Notes: a model not told the origin generated them from the sequence alone. Shown: positions 1-8,471, counted from the first letter of the stretch. The stretch: 64,000 nt of DNA from Lysinibacillus sphaericus OT4b.31 (GCF_000392615.1 NZ_KB933398.1:2678602-2742601), one strand, 5' to 3'. A program made the numbers and translations.

Positions 1-190
1 GATTTCATAATCCTGTGTCCTTGGAGCTTGGAGGTTTCAAACAAAAAAACACTGGCCCCTCCCCAGATTCGGTATGCAAGATCTACAAAGTTAGCAAGTG
101 ATATTTTGAAATGTATAAAAAATTAAATTTGTTTATGGAACCTTTTATAAACATATTGTTCAAAACTCAAAGGGTTCGAACCCATTCTAG

Positions 191-223
191 GCTGTATCGT
201 GTGAAGACGCTGCGGCTTTTTTT
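191..223 (+). terminator. Rho-independent terminator of an off-window or lost gene
   Basis: A 10-base stem (191-200 with 207-216, one mismatch and some G-U pairs), a 6-base loop and a run of seven T form a terminator on the plus strand. The sequence around it resembles the terminator at 7622. No gene is visible in bases 1-412, so whatever it ended lies outside the window or has decayed. Confidence 0.55.
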
Positions 224-412
224 ATTAGATTGATCTATAGGCAAATCACTATGCATTATCTTCGTCTAAGGCATATTTATATTGTGTAAAGGCATTTAAT
301 TTTCGCCTATCTCCGCAGAGGACCAGCAGTGACCTTTTTTTATTGTCCCACAAAATACGTAACAGGATTTTCAATTCTTCAAAAGAAAATATTGATTAGA
401 TAAAAACCTCCT

Positions 413-453
413 CTCCTTTCTACAACTAACATATTATAGATTGTAGAAAGGAG
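413..453 (+). promoter_or_regulatory. Perfect 13-bp inverted repeat covering the ribosome binding site of the YjcZ-like gene
   Basis: Bases 413-425 and 441-453 are exact reverse complements with a 15-base loop. The right arm contains the AAAGGAG Shine-Dalgarno sequence of the gene starting at 462, so a folded mRNA would hide the ribosome binding site. Seen directly; a regulatory role is inference. If transcription starts inside the repeat, the hairpin could not form in RNA and the palindrome might instead be a protein-binding site. Confidence 0.5.
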
Positions 454-461
454 GGATTTTT

Positions 462-629
462 ATGGGATACTCAGGAAATGTAGGTAATGTAGGTAATTAC
501 AACAACAATTGTTATTACGGAGGCTATGACAGCGGCAGTAGCTATGGCGGTTCATCATTCGTTCTAATCGTTGTCCTATTCATTCTTCTAATTATTGTCG
601 GCGCATCTTTCATGCATAAGCCATATTAA
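462..629 (+). CDS. YjcZ-family small sporulation membrane protein
   Basis: A 55-residue peptide. The N-terminal half is rich in Gly, Asn, Tyr and Ser, followed by one hydrophobic helix (about residues 33-50) and a short basic tail ending HKPY. This Gly/Tyr-rich plus single-helix layout is typical of the YjcZ/YhdX family of very small Bacillus sporulation proteins; their function is not well known. The start is supported by a strong GAAAGGAGGG site 7 bases upstream. It stands alone and is followed by a terminator at 781. Family assignment rests on composition and layout rather than a long motif. Confidence 0.75.
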   Translation: MGYSGNVGNVGNYNNNCYYGGYDSGSSYGGSSFVLIVVLFILLIIVGASFMHKPY

Positions 630-780
630 CATTTCCAATTTTCTAAGTGTAACGAGTTGAATAGAAGGTTAGCGCCTTCATTATTGGCAACTATCAATAA
701 TCTCCATAACCCCTTCTGCAAACTATCATAATAGTAGTGTAATGCTAATCTAGCAGCTTTATACACTCCTGTTATGACCA

Positions 781-813
781 AAGGGTCGCCCCCAGCCTGG
801 TGACCCTTTTTTT
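781..813 (+). terminator. Rho-independent terminator
   Basis: Stem AAGGGTC (781-787) pairs with GACCCTT (802-808), followed by seven T. It probably ends the transcript of the YjcZ-like gene, 150 bases upstream. The rest of the gap to 995 shows no other gene. Confidence 0.7.
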
Positions 814-995
814 ATTGTTTTTTATTCATATTATTCAGTAAAATAGCAGTTACTGAAGTAATGTTCATGGATAGTAAAGTGAACCCTTTAGAAAAATTTA
901 ACTGTTTTTCAAAATTATAACCTTATTCCGCTTAACGGAGCGTATACTTAAATTATAGATGCATAGAAAGAAAACTAATTTTTAGGAGGATTTTT

Positions 996-1499
996 ATGTT
1001 CCAGACCTTAGATCATTTTTTGAAATCTTGGGAGTTTGAAGCTGATGCTACACAGAATCTACTCAATAATTTAACTGATGAATCACTTAAACAGGAAATA
1101 ACATCACAAAATTGGACTTTAGGACGCATTGCTTGGCATACCGTTTCTGCTATACGAATTATTACTTCAAATACAAACTTGAAGTTTGAAGCACCAACTA
1201 AAGATTATCCCGTTCCTTGTTCGGCTCAATTTATTGCAGACAGCTATCACCAAGCTAGTAATGCATTTGTACAGGCATTAAAAACCCAATGGACTGACCA
1301 TACAATGAGTGAGTGTATTGAATTTATCGGTCAACAAATGCCTAATGGTTCACTATTAATGTTTTTGATTCAACATCAAAGCCACCACAGAGGACAAATG
1401 ACCGTTCTTATGCGACAGGCAGGATTAGTTGTTCCAGGCATTTATGGTCCTTCAAAAGAAGAATGGGCAAAGTTTGGTATGGAAGCACCACAAATGTAG
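996..1499 (+). CDS. DinB-family (DUF664-like) protein
   Basis: A 167-residue protein of the DinB/YfiT-like four-helix bundle superfamily. Members are usually metal-binding, and many act as thiol-dependent transferases; the exact reaction here is unknown. Visible metal-ligand candidates are His48 (in AWHTV) and the cluster at 127-131 (HQSHH), which fits the family's three-His pattern. The length is normal for the family. The start follows a TTAGGAGGA site 6 bases upstream. The gene is monocistronic, ending at the hairpin at 1560. Confidence 0.8.
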   Translation: MFQTLDHFLKSWEFEADATQNLLNNLTDESLKQEITSQNWTLGRIAWHTVSAIRIITSNTNLKFEAPTKDYPVPCSAQFIADSYHQASNAFVQALKTQWTDHTMSECIEFIGQQMPNGSLLMFLIQHQSHHRGQMTVLMRQAGLVVPGIYGPSKEEWAKFGMEAPQM

Positions 1500-1559
1500 T
1501 TCAACAAAACAAACAAAAGATTAAACTTTTTAAGACTTCATGTGTATCCAATAGTTATT

Positions 1560-1602
1560 GAATCTATTTTGATTGAACTTATTTCAAAGTAGATTCTTTT
1601 TG
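1560..1602 (+). terminator. Rho-independent terminator of the DinB-family gene
   Basis: A 13-base stem (1560-1572 with 1584-1596, one G-U pair), an 11-base loop and a following T5 run, 60 bases after the stop codon. Confidence 0.75.
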
Positions 1603-2163
1603 TTTCTTCTTCTAAAATTGATTTGCTGAGTGATAATTATCCCATGCATATTACCATTCTTCCTTGTGAATATTTGGTTCACAATTTTTTTACTAAACAA
1701 TATCTTGCAAAAATTCACTTGTTCCACCTGAGCAAATTACTAATCTGCTCCAGTTCTTTCCCAATACTTCTTTGCCACTTATACGTCTTGCACCCTCTGC
1801 ATTTTTAGTAGGATCATAAGTTCTTCGTTTCGGACAACCTTTGCAACTGAGATAGAAAATGTGGTCCTGCTGATTCACTAAACTTGTCCAACGCTTTCTA
1901 ATTTCCTTACGTACTATATTCAAGCATTATTTTTTCAGCAGCAGTATAACGAGCGCCACCATTCATTTTTGCTGTAGCACATTTCAACATGAAGTTATTA
2001 AAGATTGCGAGTACCTTCCCCACCACCACAATGAAAATCGTTGCATTTAAAAGGAGTGGCTTGAATCACTTATACTAATCTAGTAAAGATGGTTATTTAT
2101 ATCTCGTTACAGCCCCTACGCTTACCTTTTTTCTTCACATAATAATTTGCAGTAAATATGCTT
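1603..2163. other. Gap with decayed coding sequence, no intact gene
   Basis: No convincing gene. A minus-strand open frame at 1693-1923 (76 codons) has Cys-x-x-Cys and basic residues but no ribosome binding site. Further coding-like text upstream of it (to about 2080) is broken by stops. It reads like the tail of a degraded gene; the family was not recognised. Confidence 0.35.
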
Positions 2164-2400
2164 TTAACCAATCGCTATAAAGTGTTCGTCAGGTGCGTTT
2201 TCTATATCAATAGTTCTCCATAAATGCGGGTAGAACCATTCTACTCCTCTTTCAGTATCTCCACTTGCTAATTCGATACAACGAAACGTTTTGGTTTCTC
2301 TATCAAATGCAATTTCACCATCCAACTCATCACTTTCACGGCTATATCTGTAAACAATTTGCTTGTCATCATCAATAATTTTTTTTAGTTTCCACCACAT
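2164..2400 (-). CDS. Small hypothetical protein
   Basis: A 78-residue acidic, soluble protein beginning MWWKLKK. I do not recognise the family. It has no membrane segment and no signal peptide. The start at 2400 is preferred over a longer frame (to 2454) because GGGGTGA lies 6 bases upstream of this ATG and the extra N-terminal residues look like translated intergenic DNA. It sits in an area of decayed genes, but its own frame is intact. Confidence 0.55.
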   Translation of the reverse strand: MWWKLKKIIDDDKQIVYRYSRESDELDGEIAFDRETKTFRCIELASGDTERGVEWFYPHLWRTIDIENAPDEHFIAIG

Positions 2401-2489
2401 AATCGTCACCCCATACCGTAAATAAGTAATAAATTCCAATAAAATACATATCACCCAATTTTGTGCTATTTCAAATTCTTTTCCATTAT

Positions 2490-2899
2490 TTACTTCATTA
2501 CAACTTCGGGTACATACTCATACTTGTTATCATATATGTATTTAATATCTGAAATAAATTTATCTCCCAGTTTGCCTGATGTCGATACTTTTCAATGAAA
2601 TCACAGTATCAAATCAAGTAATATTTGATATGTATCTTCTAAATGAAAAACATGGTCTGTCGCTGAATTAGATGGATGAACTTTCCTAGTGAAAGTATTG
2701 CTTTTTAACAAAAATTCTACAAAATCATCAACAATGACCACTTCACCTAATTTGATTGACGATGAGTTCGACTCTTCAGAAGTTTCTTCTGTTACTTTTA
2801 CTTGTTCTACTGCTTTATCGACTTCTATTGATTCATCCCGAGTTGTTTCTTCACTTGTATGTTCAGAATCATCTTTTGAGAAATGTAAAAATTCAACAT
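2490..2899 (-). pseudogene. Decayed gene for a DUF4352-like lipoprotein
   Basis: An ATG at 2899 has a good AAAGGAG site, but its frame stops early. The neighbouring frame carries a coherent protein: an acidic low-complexity stretch (EHTSEETTRDE), then GEVVIVDDFVEFLLKS, then after another break DKFISDIKYIYDNKYEY before a stop at 2490. This order matches secreted Bacillus lipoproteins with a C-terminal DUF4352/telomeric-repeat-like beta domain. At least two frameshifts and the loss of the signal peptide make it a pseudogene. Family recognition is by motif memory. Confidence 0.55.
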
Positions 2900-2916
2900 G
2901 ATAACCACTCCTTTAT

Positions 2917-3150
2917 TTAGAGCAATACGAAACTTTGAATTGATACAAATACTGAAAATAAAAATACAACGATTAGTAGCCATCCATAAACATTTCTCTC
3001 TCTCTGAAATTCTCTAATTCCTAAAATCAACATAAATAATCCTAAAAAGAATATCATTAAAAAATTCAGCTGATAATCCCGTGTGATAAGTCCGTAAGCT
3101 GAGAGTGATATTACTATGATGGAAAAAACAATTTGTAAAATTTTCAGCAA
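2917..3150 (-). CDS. DUF3953 (YczI-like) membrane protein
   Basis: A 77-residue protein with three hydrophobic segments (about residues 4-22, 30-46 and 56-75), including the LGIREFQ turn typical of DUF3953/YczI proteins. Function unknown. The start appears to be TTG, about 8 bases after AGAGGAGAGG; no in-frame ATG gives the full first helix. It lies just upstream of the lipoprotein pseudogene on the same strand, so the two may once have been co-transcribed. Confidence 0.6.
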   Translation of the reverse strand: MLKILQIVFSIIVISLSAYGLITRDYQLNFLMIFFLGLFMLILGIREFQRERNVYGWLLIVVFLFSVFVSIQSFVLL

Positions 3151-3475
3151 AACTTTCCTCTCCTCTTTTAAATTATTCTTATTTTATTATACAACAAAAC
3201 AGAAAGTATGGATATAAATCCCAATTTATAGCTCTGAAATTATTTAGATACCTAATATGGGACGCTTTTCGGTCATCGGTCGGTCTTTTCCTAATAGTTA
3301 GGATTTTGTAAATTCCAAGCGAGAAATCTTTATCTGTCCGACCTCCAATTCAGTTTACATCTCGTACTTCCCTATCACCTAATATTGAAAGTATGGCAAC
3401 TATAGTAATGTATAGATTATTAATGATAATATGAGATTAGTTAAGTATTTCATAGTTTAGAAGGCAATTATTATA
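3151..3475. other. Gap without a gene
   Basis: AT-rich sequence between divergent small genes. It presumably holds the promoters of both, but no clear sigma-A pair was identified. Nothing else stands out. Confidence 0.4.
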
Positions 3476-3817
3476 ATGACATTAGAAGAAAAAATAGTGC
3501 AATTAACTAAAGAAACACTCGTTGATCTAGTAAACCTTCGTTACGAAAAACTTAAAGAAGAGAATAAAATTAACGATGAAACTGAGAAGTTTTTAAAAGA
3601 CGTTATACTAATGCAAGGAACACTTACTTTGCCACCTAGTGATGAAGAAATGGACATAGATGTATACGAATACAATGATAACAGTGGCTTTTGTGCAGAA
3701 GTAAGGTATCTATGGTTTGATGATGAAGAAATCCCGATAATACTTTTTTGCGAAGCTAAAACAAATGCTGAAAAAAATGAGGTAACTGAATTTTATATTG
3801 AAACAATTGATGCATAA
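3476..3817 (+). CDS. Hypothetical acidic protein
   Basis: A 113-residue soluble, acidic protein with a helical N-terminal half (about residues 1-45) and a beta-rich second half (CAEVRYLWFDDEEIPIILFCEA). Family not recognised; size and acidity resemble small immunity or adaptor proteins, but there is no toxin gene beside it to support that. The ribosome binding site (AGAAGG) is weak and about 12 bases from the ATG. Codon usage looks normal and the frame is intact. Confidence 0.5.
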   Translation: MTLEEKIVQLTKETLVDLVNLRYEKLKEENKINDETEKFLKDVILMQGTLTLPPSDEEMDIDVYEYNDNSGFCAEVRYLWFDDEEIPIILFCEAKTNAEKNEVTEFYIETIDA

Positions 3818-4204
3818 GTAAAAGGGGGCAATCAGGCTCTCTACCTGTTACCCTATCATGTTCTCTACGATACTGTCCTTGATGTTTTAATGTGTGTATG
3901 ACTTAAAACCCATATTTTGTACCTTATTCATCGCTTAGATCGCCCGTCAAGCATCTAGTGATCGCCTACACTTCCTACAACCTTTGATAATATAGCCTCG
4001 ATACCGTATTGAGTTGTCTTTGCCCAACTGCTCGTATTTCTTTAAGCGTTAATCACCCAGTGTTAGTCCGTAATCATTGCGTCTAGTTGTTTTGTGTAAA
4101 TGTTAATACTAGCCCTTGTTTGCCCATTAGGTTTGATCTCCTAAGTTGCGGTATAATTGTTAACAGATAATAAAGTTGTTTAATTTTGACCATTAAAATG
4201 CAAT
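3818..4204. other. Gap without a gene; short direct repeat
   Basis: No open frame with a ribosome binding site. A stretch of about 24 bases (ACAGATAATAAAGTTGTTTA, near 4163) recurs with one or two changes near 4283, on the far side of the terminator at 4205. Its meaning is unknown. Confidence 0.35.
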
Positions 4205-4240
4205 AACCACCTATCGCCTAAATTTGATAGGTGGTTTTAA
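4205..4240. terminator. Hairpin terminator between converging genes
   Basis: A perfect 11-base stem (4205-4215 with 4226-4236) and a 10-base loop, followed by a short TTTTA run. It lies between the plus-strand gene at 3476 and the minus-strand AraC gene and may serve either. Confidence 0.5.
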
Positions 4241-4342
4241 AATCGTTTTAAAATCTATTTAATATTCTATAGCTCGAATTTATACAGATAATAAAGTCAT
4301 TTAATTTATAAATAAGTACCTTTTTTGATGCTACACCCCTAA

Positions 4343-6007
4343 TCACATAGTTTTCTTCTTAAAAATATACGGTAGCACCTCTAACAACCGTTCACGTGTG
4401 ATGGGATCTTCATAATTCCATGTAGCATCCATAAAATGAATCTTACCGGGAGTTAACTCGACTATAGCCGCGATTTGTGGACAGTGAGCAACTGTTTGCA
4501 ATTCTTTGCGAGAAGCCAAGATGAAATTGCGTTCTCCAGCATAGTGTTTCATTTGATGCTGCTGAATTTCTATCCATGCTTGCCCTTGCTCGATTAGGTG
4601 CATCACTTGGGCAGATGGACGAAAGCCAAGTGATTCATACAAGGAGGCAGCCAATCCGTTTTGGCCCATAATATAAAATTTTGTACCTAGCTTAAGATAA
4701 ACAGTAGCCGTCTCCCCAGCAATATAAGCATCTGCTAATTGTCTACGTACCAGTCTTACTTTGTCCTCATATGTAGTAATCCACTTCTCCGCCGCTTTAC
4801 TACGTTCAAATAGTTTAGCGATATACCGTAATCGTTCAAATAGTCTAAACTTATTGTCCAACACAACAGTAGGAGCAATCGCATCTAGTACTTGTAAATC
4901 TTGTGCATGATGATGATAGCTAAGCAACACTAACTCAGGCTGCAGCTGTGCTATTTTATCGGGATCTGCCCAATGTCCAATATTTTGAATATTTTGTAAC
5001 TTATTGTAATAAATTACATTATCTTTCATAGAGATGGCCGCTCCTATAGGAGATATGCCTAGAACTAGTAATTCTCCAAGTGTATATTTGCCATCAGTCA
5101 CAATACGCGTTGCATTTCTAGGAACAAGAACTTTTCTACCAAGTGAATCGATAACTGTTCTTTGCTGAGTATGTAGATGGATATTGGCATATTCACGCGG
5201 AGTGTTTCCAGTTAATTTACGAAAGCATCGGCTGAAATAGTATTCATCCTTGAACCCAATTTGTCGAGATATTTTGCTCAATGGCTCAGTGGAATTGCAA
5301 AGTAGTTTCTTTGCGTGCTTGATACGTAAATGGACCAAATAATCAGTTGGCTTTTGACCAGTCAATGTTTTAAACTGTTGACTATATTGCCATCTGACCA
5401 TTCCAGCCATGTTAGCTAGTTGTTCTACTGTCAAGTCTTCATCATAATGCTTTTCCATATAATGTACAGTATGTTGTATCATTTTTATCTTTTCTTCGTT
5501 CTGCAAATGGGCAGCTTGCTCATCTAACTGGACCATCATACTTAGAATAAACTGAAGTCTACTTTGCATCATTGCCATTTCTGATGCGGACAGAGAGGAA
5601 CGGAACGGATTCCTCATCTCTGCTTCATTTCCTAATATTTGCTTGACTCGAGAAAATAACAGACTATAGGGATAACCACAAAGCAAGGGTGGATGAGCAA
5701 CCGGATTCATATTCATTCCTTCTACTTCAAAGGTTTCAAAGGTAAAGCGCACAAGCTCTCCCTCGCCGTTGCTTGATTCCACCGTGTAGCGTTGTACTGG
5801 TAAAACTAGAATGCAGCTCCCTTGTCGCAGATCGATTGCAATTTTATCTATGTACAGCCGTATGCCAGGACTAAGTGCTATCAATAATGTGCATAAATTT
5901 GTTTCATTGTTATTTATTCCCTCATTATGGCTAATCGCTGAGATCGTCTGGTCAACTTGAAACCTATCACAGTGTTGTAGCCTAATATACAAGGATGCTA
6001 GATTCAT
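4343..6007 (-). CDS. AraC-family regulator fused to a siderophore-binding domain (Btr-like)
   Basis: A 554-residue protein with three parts: an N-terminal AraC sensor-like region (about 1-165), an AraC-type double helix-turn-helix (about 175-280, with the second-helix signature GFKDEYYFSRCFRK), and a C-terminal periplasmic-binding-protein-like domain (about 285-550). This layout is that of Bacillus Btr, which activates siderophore-uptake genes on binding a ferric siderophore in the cytoplasm. The ATG at 6007 is chosen because GGGGAG lies 6 bases upstream. A Fur-box-like site overlaps the promoter region at 6026. The gene upstream on the same strand encodes a matching siderophore-binding lipoprotein, the likely target. 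Confidence 0.85.
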   Translation of the reverse strand: MNLASLYIRLQHCDRFQVDQTISAISHNEGINNNETNLCTLLIALSPGIRLYIDKIAIDLRQGSCILVLPVQRYTVESSNGEGELVRFTFETFEVEGMNMNPVAHPPLLCGYPYSLLFSRVKQILGNEAEMRNPFRSSLSASEMAMMQSRLQFILSMMVQLDEQAAHLQNEEKIKMIQHTVHYMEKHYDEDLTVEQLANMAGMVRWQYSQQFKTLTGQKPTDYLVHLRIKHAKKLLCNSTEPLSKISRQIGFKDEYYFSRCFRKLTGNTPREYANIHLHTQQRTVIDSLGRKVLVPRNATRIVTDGKYTLGELLVLGISPIGAAISMKDNVIYYNKLQNIQNIGHWADPDKIAQLQPELVLLSYHHHAQDLQVLDAIAPTVVLDNKFRLFERLRYIAKLFERSKAAEKWITTYEDKVRLVRRQLADAYIAGETATVYLKLGTKFYIMGQNGLAASLYESLGFRPSAQVMHLIEQGQAWIEIQQHQMKHYAGERNFILASRKELQTVAHCPQIAAIVELTPGKIHFMDATWNYEDPITRERLLEVLPYIFKKKTM

Positions 6008-6025
6008 AAGCAACTCCCCAACTAT

Positions 6026-6040
6026 TGAAAGTGATTATCA
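6026..6040 (-). promoter_or_regulatory. Putative Fur box
   Basis: TGAAAGTGATTATCA matches the Bacillus 7-1-7 Fur consensus (TGATAATNATTATCA) at all but two positions. It lies 19 bases upstream of the AraC-type gene, so that gene is probably repressed when iron is plentiful. Confidence 0.7.
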
Positions 6041-6159
6041 TTGTCATTAATATAACATATAATGACCCGCTTTCAACTATAGCTCAGCTTTATTAGTTCG
6101 AGTATGTGCTATTTTAGAAAACTAACGGTTTAAAGAACTGAGTGGGCAGATACAATTTC

Positions 6160-7125
6160 TTACGGCCGTTGCATCCATTGTGGCAGCTCTTTAAACAATT
6201 GCTCCAAAGCTAACAAGCCATCTGTATTCCATTCAGCAGAAGCAACGTAAACATTTCCCTTTTGGACTGCAGGCAGAGTTCCCCATAGCGGGCTTCTTTG
6301 TAGCAGTTGGTCAGATTCTGTTTTACTTTCATCATTATCTTGTACAAGTACAAACAAATGATCACCAGCAAACTCTGGAATCACCTCCTCTGAAACCTCA
6401 ACGAAAGATACCCCTTTTTGATCAATAATATTTTTCTGTACTGCTGGCGGGATGGCAAAGCCGTTCTCTCCATAAATAATGGCACCAAGTGAACGATTAC
6501 CCATAACATAAAGCGTTTTACCTAACTGGTAGAAAACTGTTGCTGACTCCCCTTCTGCTAATTGAAGCTTATCAAACATTTCTTGCGACTGTGTTTCAAA
6601 CTTAGCAATCAATTGAGCTGCCTCTTTCTGTTGGCCAAAGATATTTCCCATTTCCTTTATACGTTCTGCATAAGGAAGAGCTGGGTTGAAGGGGATAGTA
6701 GGAGCAATTTTCGACAATGCCTCATTTTGCTCTGCATCAGCATTGTAATAACTATTAATAATCAGATCCGGTTTTAAAGTTAGAATCATCTCTAAGTCAC
6801 CTGGATGTCCAACATCAACTATTCCTTCCGTTTTGCCTTCATAGTAACTATGATTAGCATGGATAAGATTACTACCAACGATTGGAATATCCATCACCAA
6901 GAAATCGCCAAGCGTCGGACCAATATAAACGACCCGTTTGGGATGTGCAGGTATTTTAACTTGTTCACCTTTAATCGTTGTATACTGTATTGTTTTCTCG
7001 CTTTCCTCTTTCTGTTCATCAGACACGTTGCTATTAACATTAGAAGTACTGCATGCTGATAATATCACCAACAGGAGAAAGCTCCCTGCCCATAGTATAA
7101 TTTGCTTTCCACGATGTTTCTTCAC
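6160..7125 (-). CDS. Iron-siderophore ABC transporter substrate-binding lipoprotein
   Basis: A 321-residue binding protein of the FepB/FhuD/FeuA class. It would capture a ferric siderophore at the outer face of the membrane. A signal peptide with lipobox LSAC ends at Cys25, followed by a Ser/Asn-rich linker and the two-lobed TroA-like fold with its paired motifs (KRVVYIGPT and LTLKPDLIINSY). GTG at 7125 is chosen because AAAGGGG precedes it and it gives a clean lipoprotein signal; a longer frame to 7257 adds an implausible N-terminus. No permease or ATPase gene is adjacent, so it must share one encoded elsewhere. Confidence 0.87.
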   Translation of the reverse strand: MKKHRGKQIILWAGSFLLLVILSACSTSNVNSNVSDEQKEESEKTIQYTTIKGEQVKIPAHPKRVVYIGPTLGDFLVMDIPIVGSNLIHANHSYYEGKTEGIVDVGHPGDLEMILTLKPDLIINSYYNADAEQNEALSKIAPTIPFNPALPYAERIKEMGNIFGQQKEAAQLIAKFETQSQEMFDKLQLAEGESATVFYQLGKTLYVMGNRSLGAIIYGENGFAIPPAVQKNIIDQKGVSFVEVSEEVIPEFAGDHLFVLVQDNDESKTESDQLLQRSPLWGTLPAVQKGNVYVASAEWNTDGLLALEQLFKELPQWMQRP

Positions 7126-7157
7126 ACTTGTTGCCCCTTTCCTTCTTGCCTTTAATT

Positions 7158-7172
7158 GAAAATGATTATCAT
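7158..7172 (-). promoter_or_regulatory. Putative Fur box
   Basis: TGAAAATGATTATCA differs from the Fur consensus at a single position. It sits 33 bases upstream of the GTG start of the siderophore-binding lipoprotein gene. Confidence 0.78.
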
Positions 7173-7404
7173 TTACGGCATTATTATAGCTTGTGCGAAA
7201 AGAGGAAACAATGGAAAAAACGCAACGATTTATTTGGATAAATGTCAATGGCATCAATAGAAAAAGTTTCAGTTTGTCCAGTATTAAAATATTTAACAGC
7301 TATCGATGTCATTCTAGGTGTCTTCCATCTTTAATGTCATAGAAACTCTCACATGAAAAGTGAATAATTCACAAATTAGATGCGTTATCTATTAAATTTT
7401 GAAT

Positions 7405-7455
7405 TTAATTTAATTCTTTTCTTCTTTTAGTAAGTCTCTGTTTAGCATTCGCCAT
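7405..7455 (-). CDS. Possible 16-residue basic peptide behind an attenuator-like hairpin
   Basis: MANAKQRLTKRRKELN, with a strong GGGAGGAAATG context upstream of the ATG at 7455. It is too short to assign. It directly follows the hairpin and T6 run at 7471-7512 on the same strand, an arrangement seen in attenuated leaders. There is no comparative evidence that it is translated. Confidence 0.25.
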   Translation of the reverse strand: MANAKQRLTKRRKELN

Positions 7456-7470
7456 CATTTCCTCCCAAAC

Positions 7471-7512
7471 AAAAAACATCCGTTCGCTTATTTCATTTAT
7501 AAGCAAACAGAT
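7471..7512 (-). terminator. Terminator-like hairpin on the minus strand
   Basis: A 14-base stem (7499-7512 with 7478-7491, two G-U pairs) followed on the minus strand by T6. No upstream minus-strand gene is visible; downstream, 5 bases on, comes the ribosome binding site of the possible 16-residue peptide. Confidence 0.5.
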
Positions 7513-7621
7513 GCAAATTACACATATATTTAAACAACTATTTTATTTTTAAACAACTTTATTATCTCTTAACAATAACACTGTTACTGACTAACCGTAA
7601 AAGGTCATGAGCCAATTCTAG

Positions 7622-7655
7622 GCTGTAGCGTTTGATCACGCTGCAGCTTCTTTTT
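7622..7655 (+). terminator. Rho-independent terminator
   Basis: A fully paired 10-base stem (7622-7631 with 7638-7647), a 6-base loop and a TTCTTTTT tail. The flanking sequence resembles that around the terminator at 191. No plus-strand gene precedes it. Confidence 0.6.
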
Positions 7656-7721
7656 GATGTATAAATTAACAAATTGTGTACAGAATAATTATTGCCATGA
7701 GATTTTCTCCACTGATTTGAG

Positions 7722-7754
7722 GCCGCAGCCACTTCCCTCGTTGCGGCTTTTTTT
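7722..7754 (+). terminator. Rho-independent terminator
   Basis: Stem GCCGCA (7722-7727) with TGCGGC (7742-7747), then eight T. It is the second terminator in a row without a visible gene upstream, just before the zinc-ribbon gene. Confidence 0.6.
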
Positions 7755-7793
7755 ATGTTACAATTCACATAAAATACATATTGAGGTGATTTT

Positions 7794-7994
7794 ATGGAGA
7801 ATGATAAATTAATTTGTAAGGCTTGTGGTAACGATTCCTTTGCAACTGGTCAAATTGGCAGTATAACTAGTGAAGGTAACGTTAGACCTATAGGTTCTAT
7901 AATTGCTGCTGGGTCCCCACTTATTTTAACATTTTGCAAAAAATGTGGTGAAGCAGCTTCAACCAAAGTAGCCAAACCCGAAAAATTCAAATAA
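7794..7994 (+). CDS. Small zinc-ribbon protein (often labelled TFIIIB-like)
   Basis: A 66-residue protein with two CxxC knuckles (CKACG near the N-terminus and CKKCGE near residue 48), fitting a single zinc ribbon. Similar short Bacillus proteins ending in a KPEKFK tail are commonly annotated as transcription initiation factor TFIIIB, but no function is established. The ribosome binding site is GAGGTGATTTT before the ATG. Monocistronic, with a terminator at 8011. Confidence 0.65.
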   Translation: MENDKLICKACGNDSFATGQIGSITSEGNVRPIGSIIAAGSPLILTFCKKCGEAASTKVAKPEKFK

Positions 7995-8010
7995 TCCCGT
8001 AGTTTTGTTT

Positions 8011-8036
8011 AGGGTCACTTTTAACCGAGTGACCCT
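8011..8036 (+). terminator. Hairpin terminator after the zinc-ribbon gene
   Basis: A perfect 9-base stem (8011-8019 with 8028-8036) 16 bases after the stop codon. The T run is short, so termination may be modest. Confidence 0.55.
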
Positions 8037-8185
8037 TTAGATTGACGCCAAAAGGTATTCGGAACGTGATTATGCCGAATACCTTTTGAAATGTTATCAG
8101 AAATAGTAGTGACAAATAACCGCTATTAACGACAGTAGTTCGCTACGAGCAACTATTTTCTGCCGTTTTTAAACTTTACCATGAA

Positions 8186-8368
8186 TTAGCTAGCTTCTTT
8201 AAATTCATGGCAGTCATGGACAATTAAGGTTGTCCAACGCATACCATGCTTTTCTTTCGCATCCGCACATATACGTTCAATCGTTTCTTTTAGAAGTGCA
8301 TAGATCTGTTTCATGTCACATTGATGACGTAAAAGATTCCACATGATGCGACCAAATAGGACGTCCAA
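8186..8368 (-). CDS. Uncertain small ORF, possibly a gene remnant
   Basis: A 60-codon open frame with plausible protein composition but no good ribosome binding site at its first codon. A GAGGTGATGG site further upstream (about 8437) leads into a different frame. It could be the tail of a frameshifted gene. Family not recognised. Confidence 0.2.
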   Translation of the reverse strand: MDVLFGRIMWNLLRHQCDMKQIYALLKETIERICADAKEKHGMRWTTLIVHDCHEFKEAS

Positions 8369-8471
8369 TGATTTTCCGATAGCAGCATTTCTAATTGATG
8401 TCGTTCATTATTACTATTTTTCATCATCCTTATCCATCACCTCAATCATTTATAGACGTACACGAGTTGGT

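Noticed and set aside
172..183. GGGTTCGAACCC, like a tRNA T-arm
   Set aside because: No acceptor, D or anticodon stems nearby; a short palindrome alone is not a tRNA or attachment site.
2689..2901. Plus-strand Ser/Thr-rich open frame of 70 codons
   Set aside because: It is the shadow of the acidic low-complexity part of the minus-strand lipoprotein pseudogene.
7562..7768. Minus-strand open frame of 68 codons
   Set aside because: It runs through two terminator hairpins and has no ribosome binding site.
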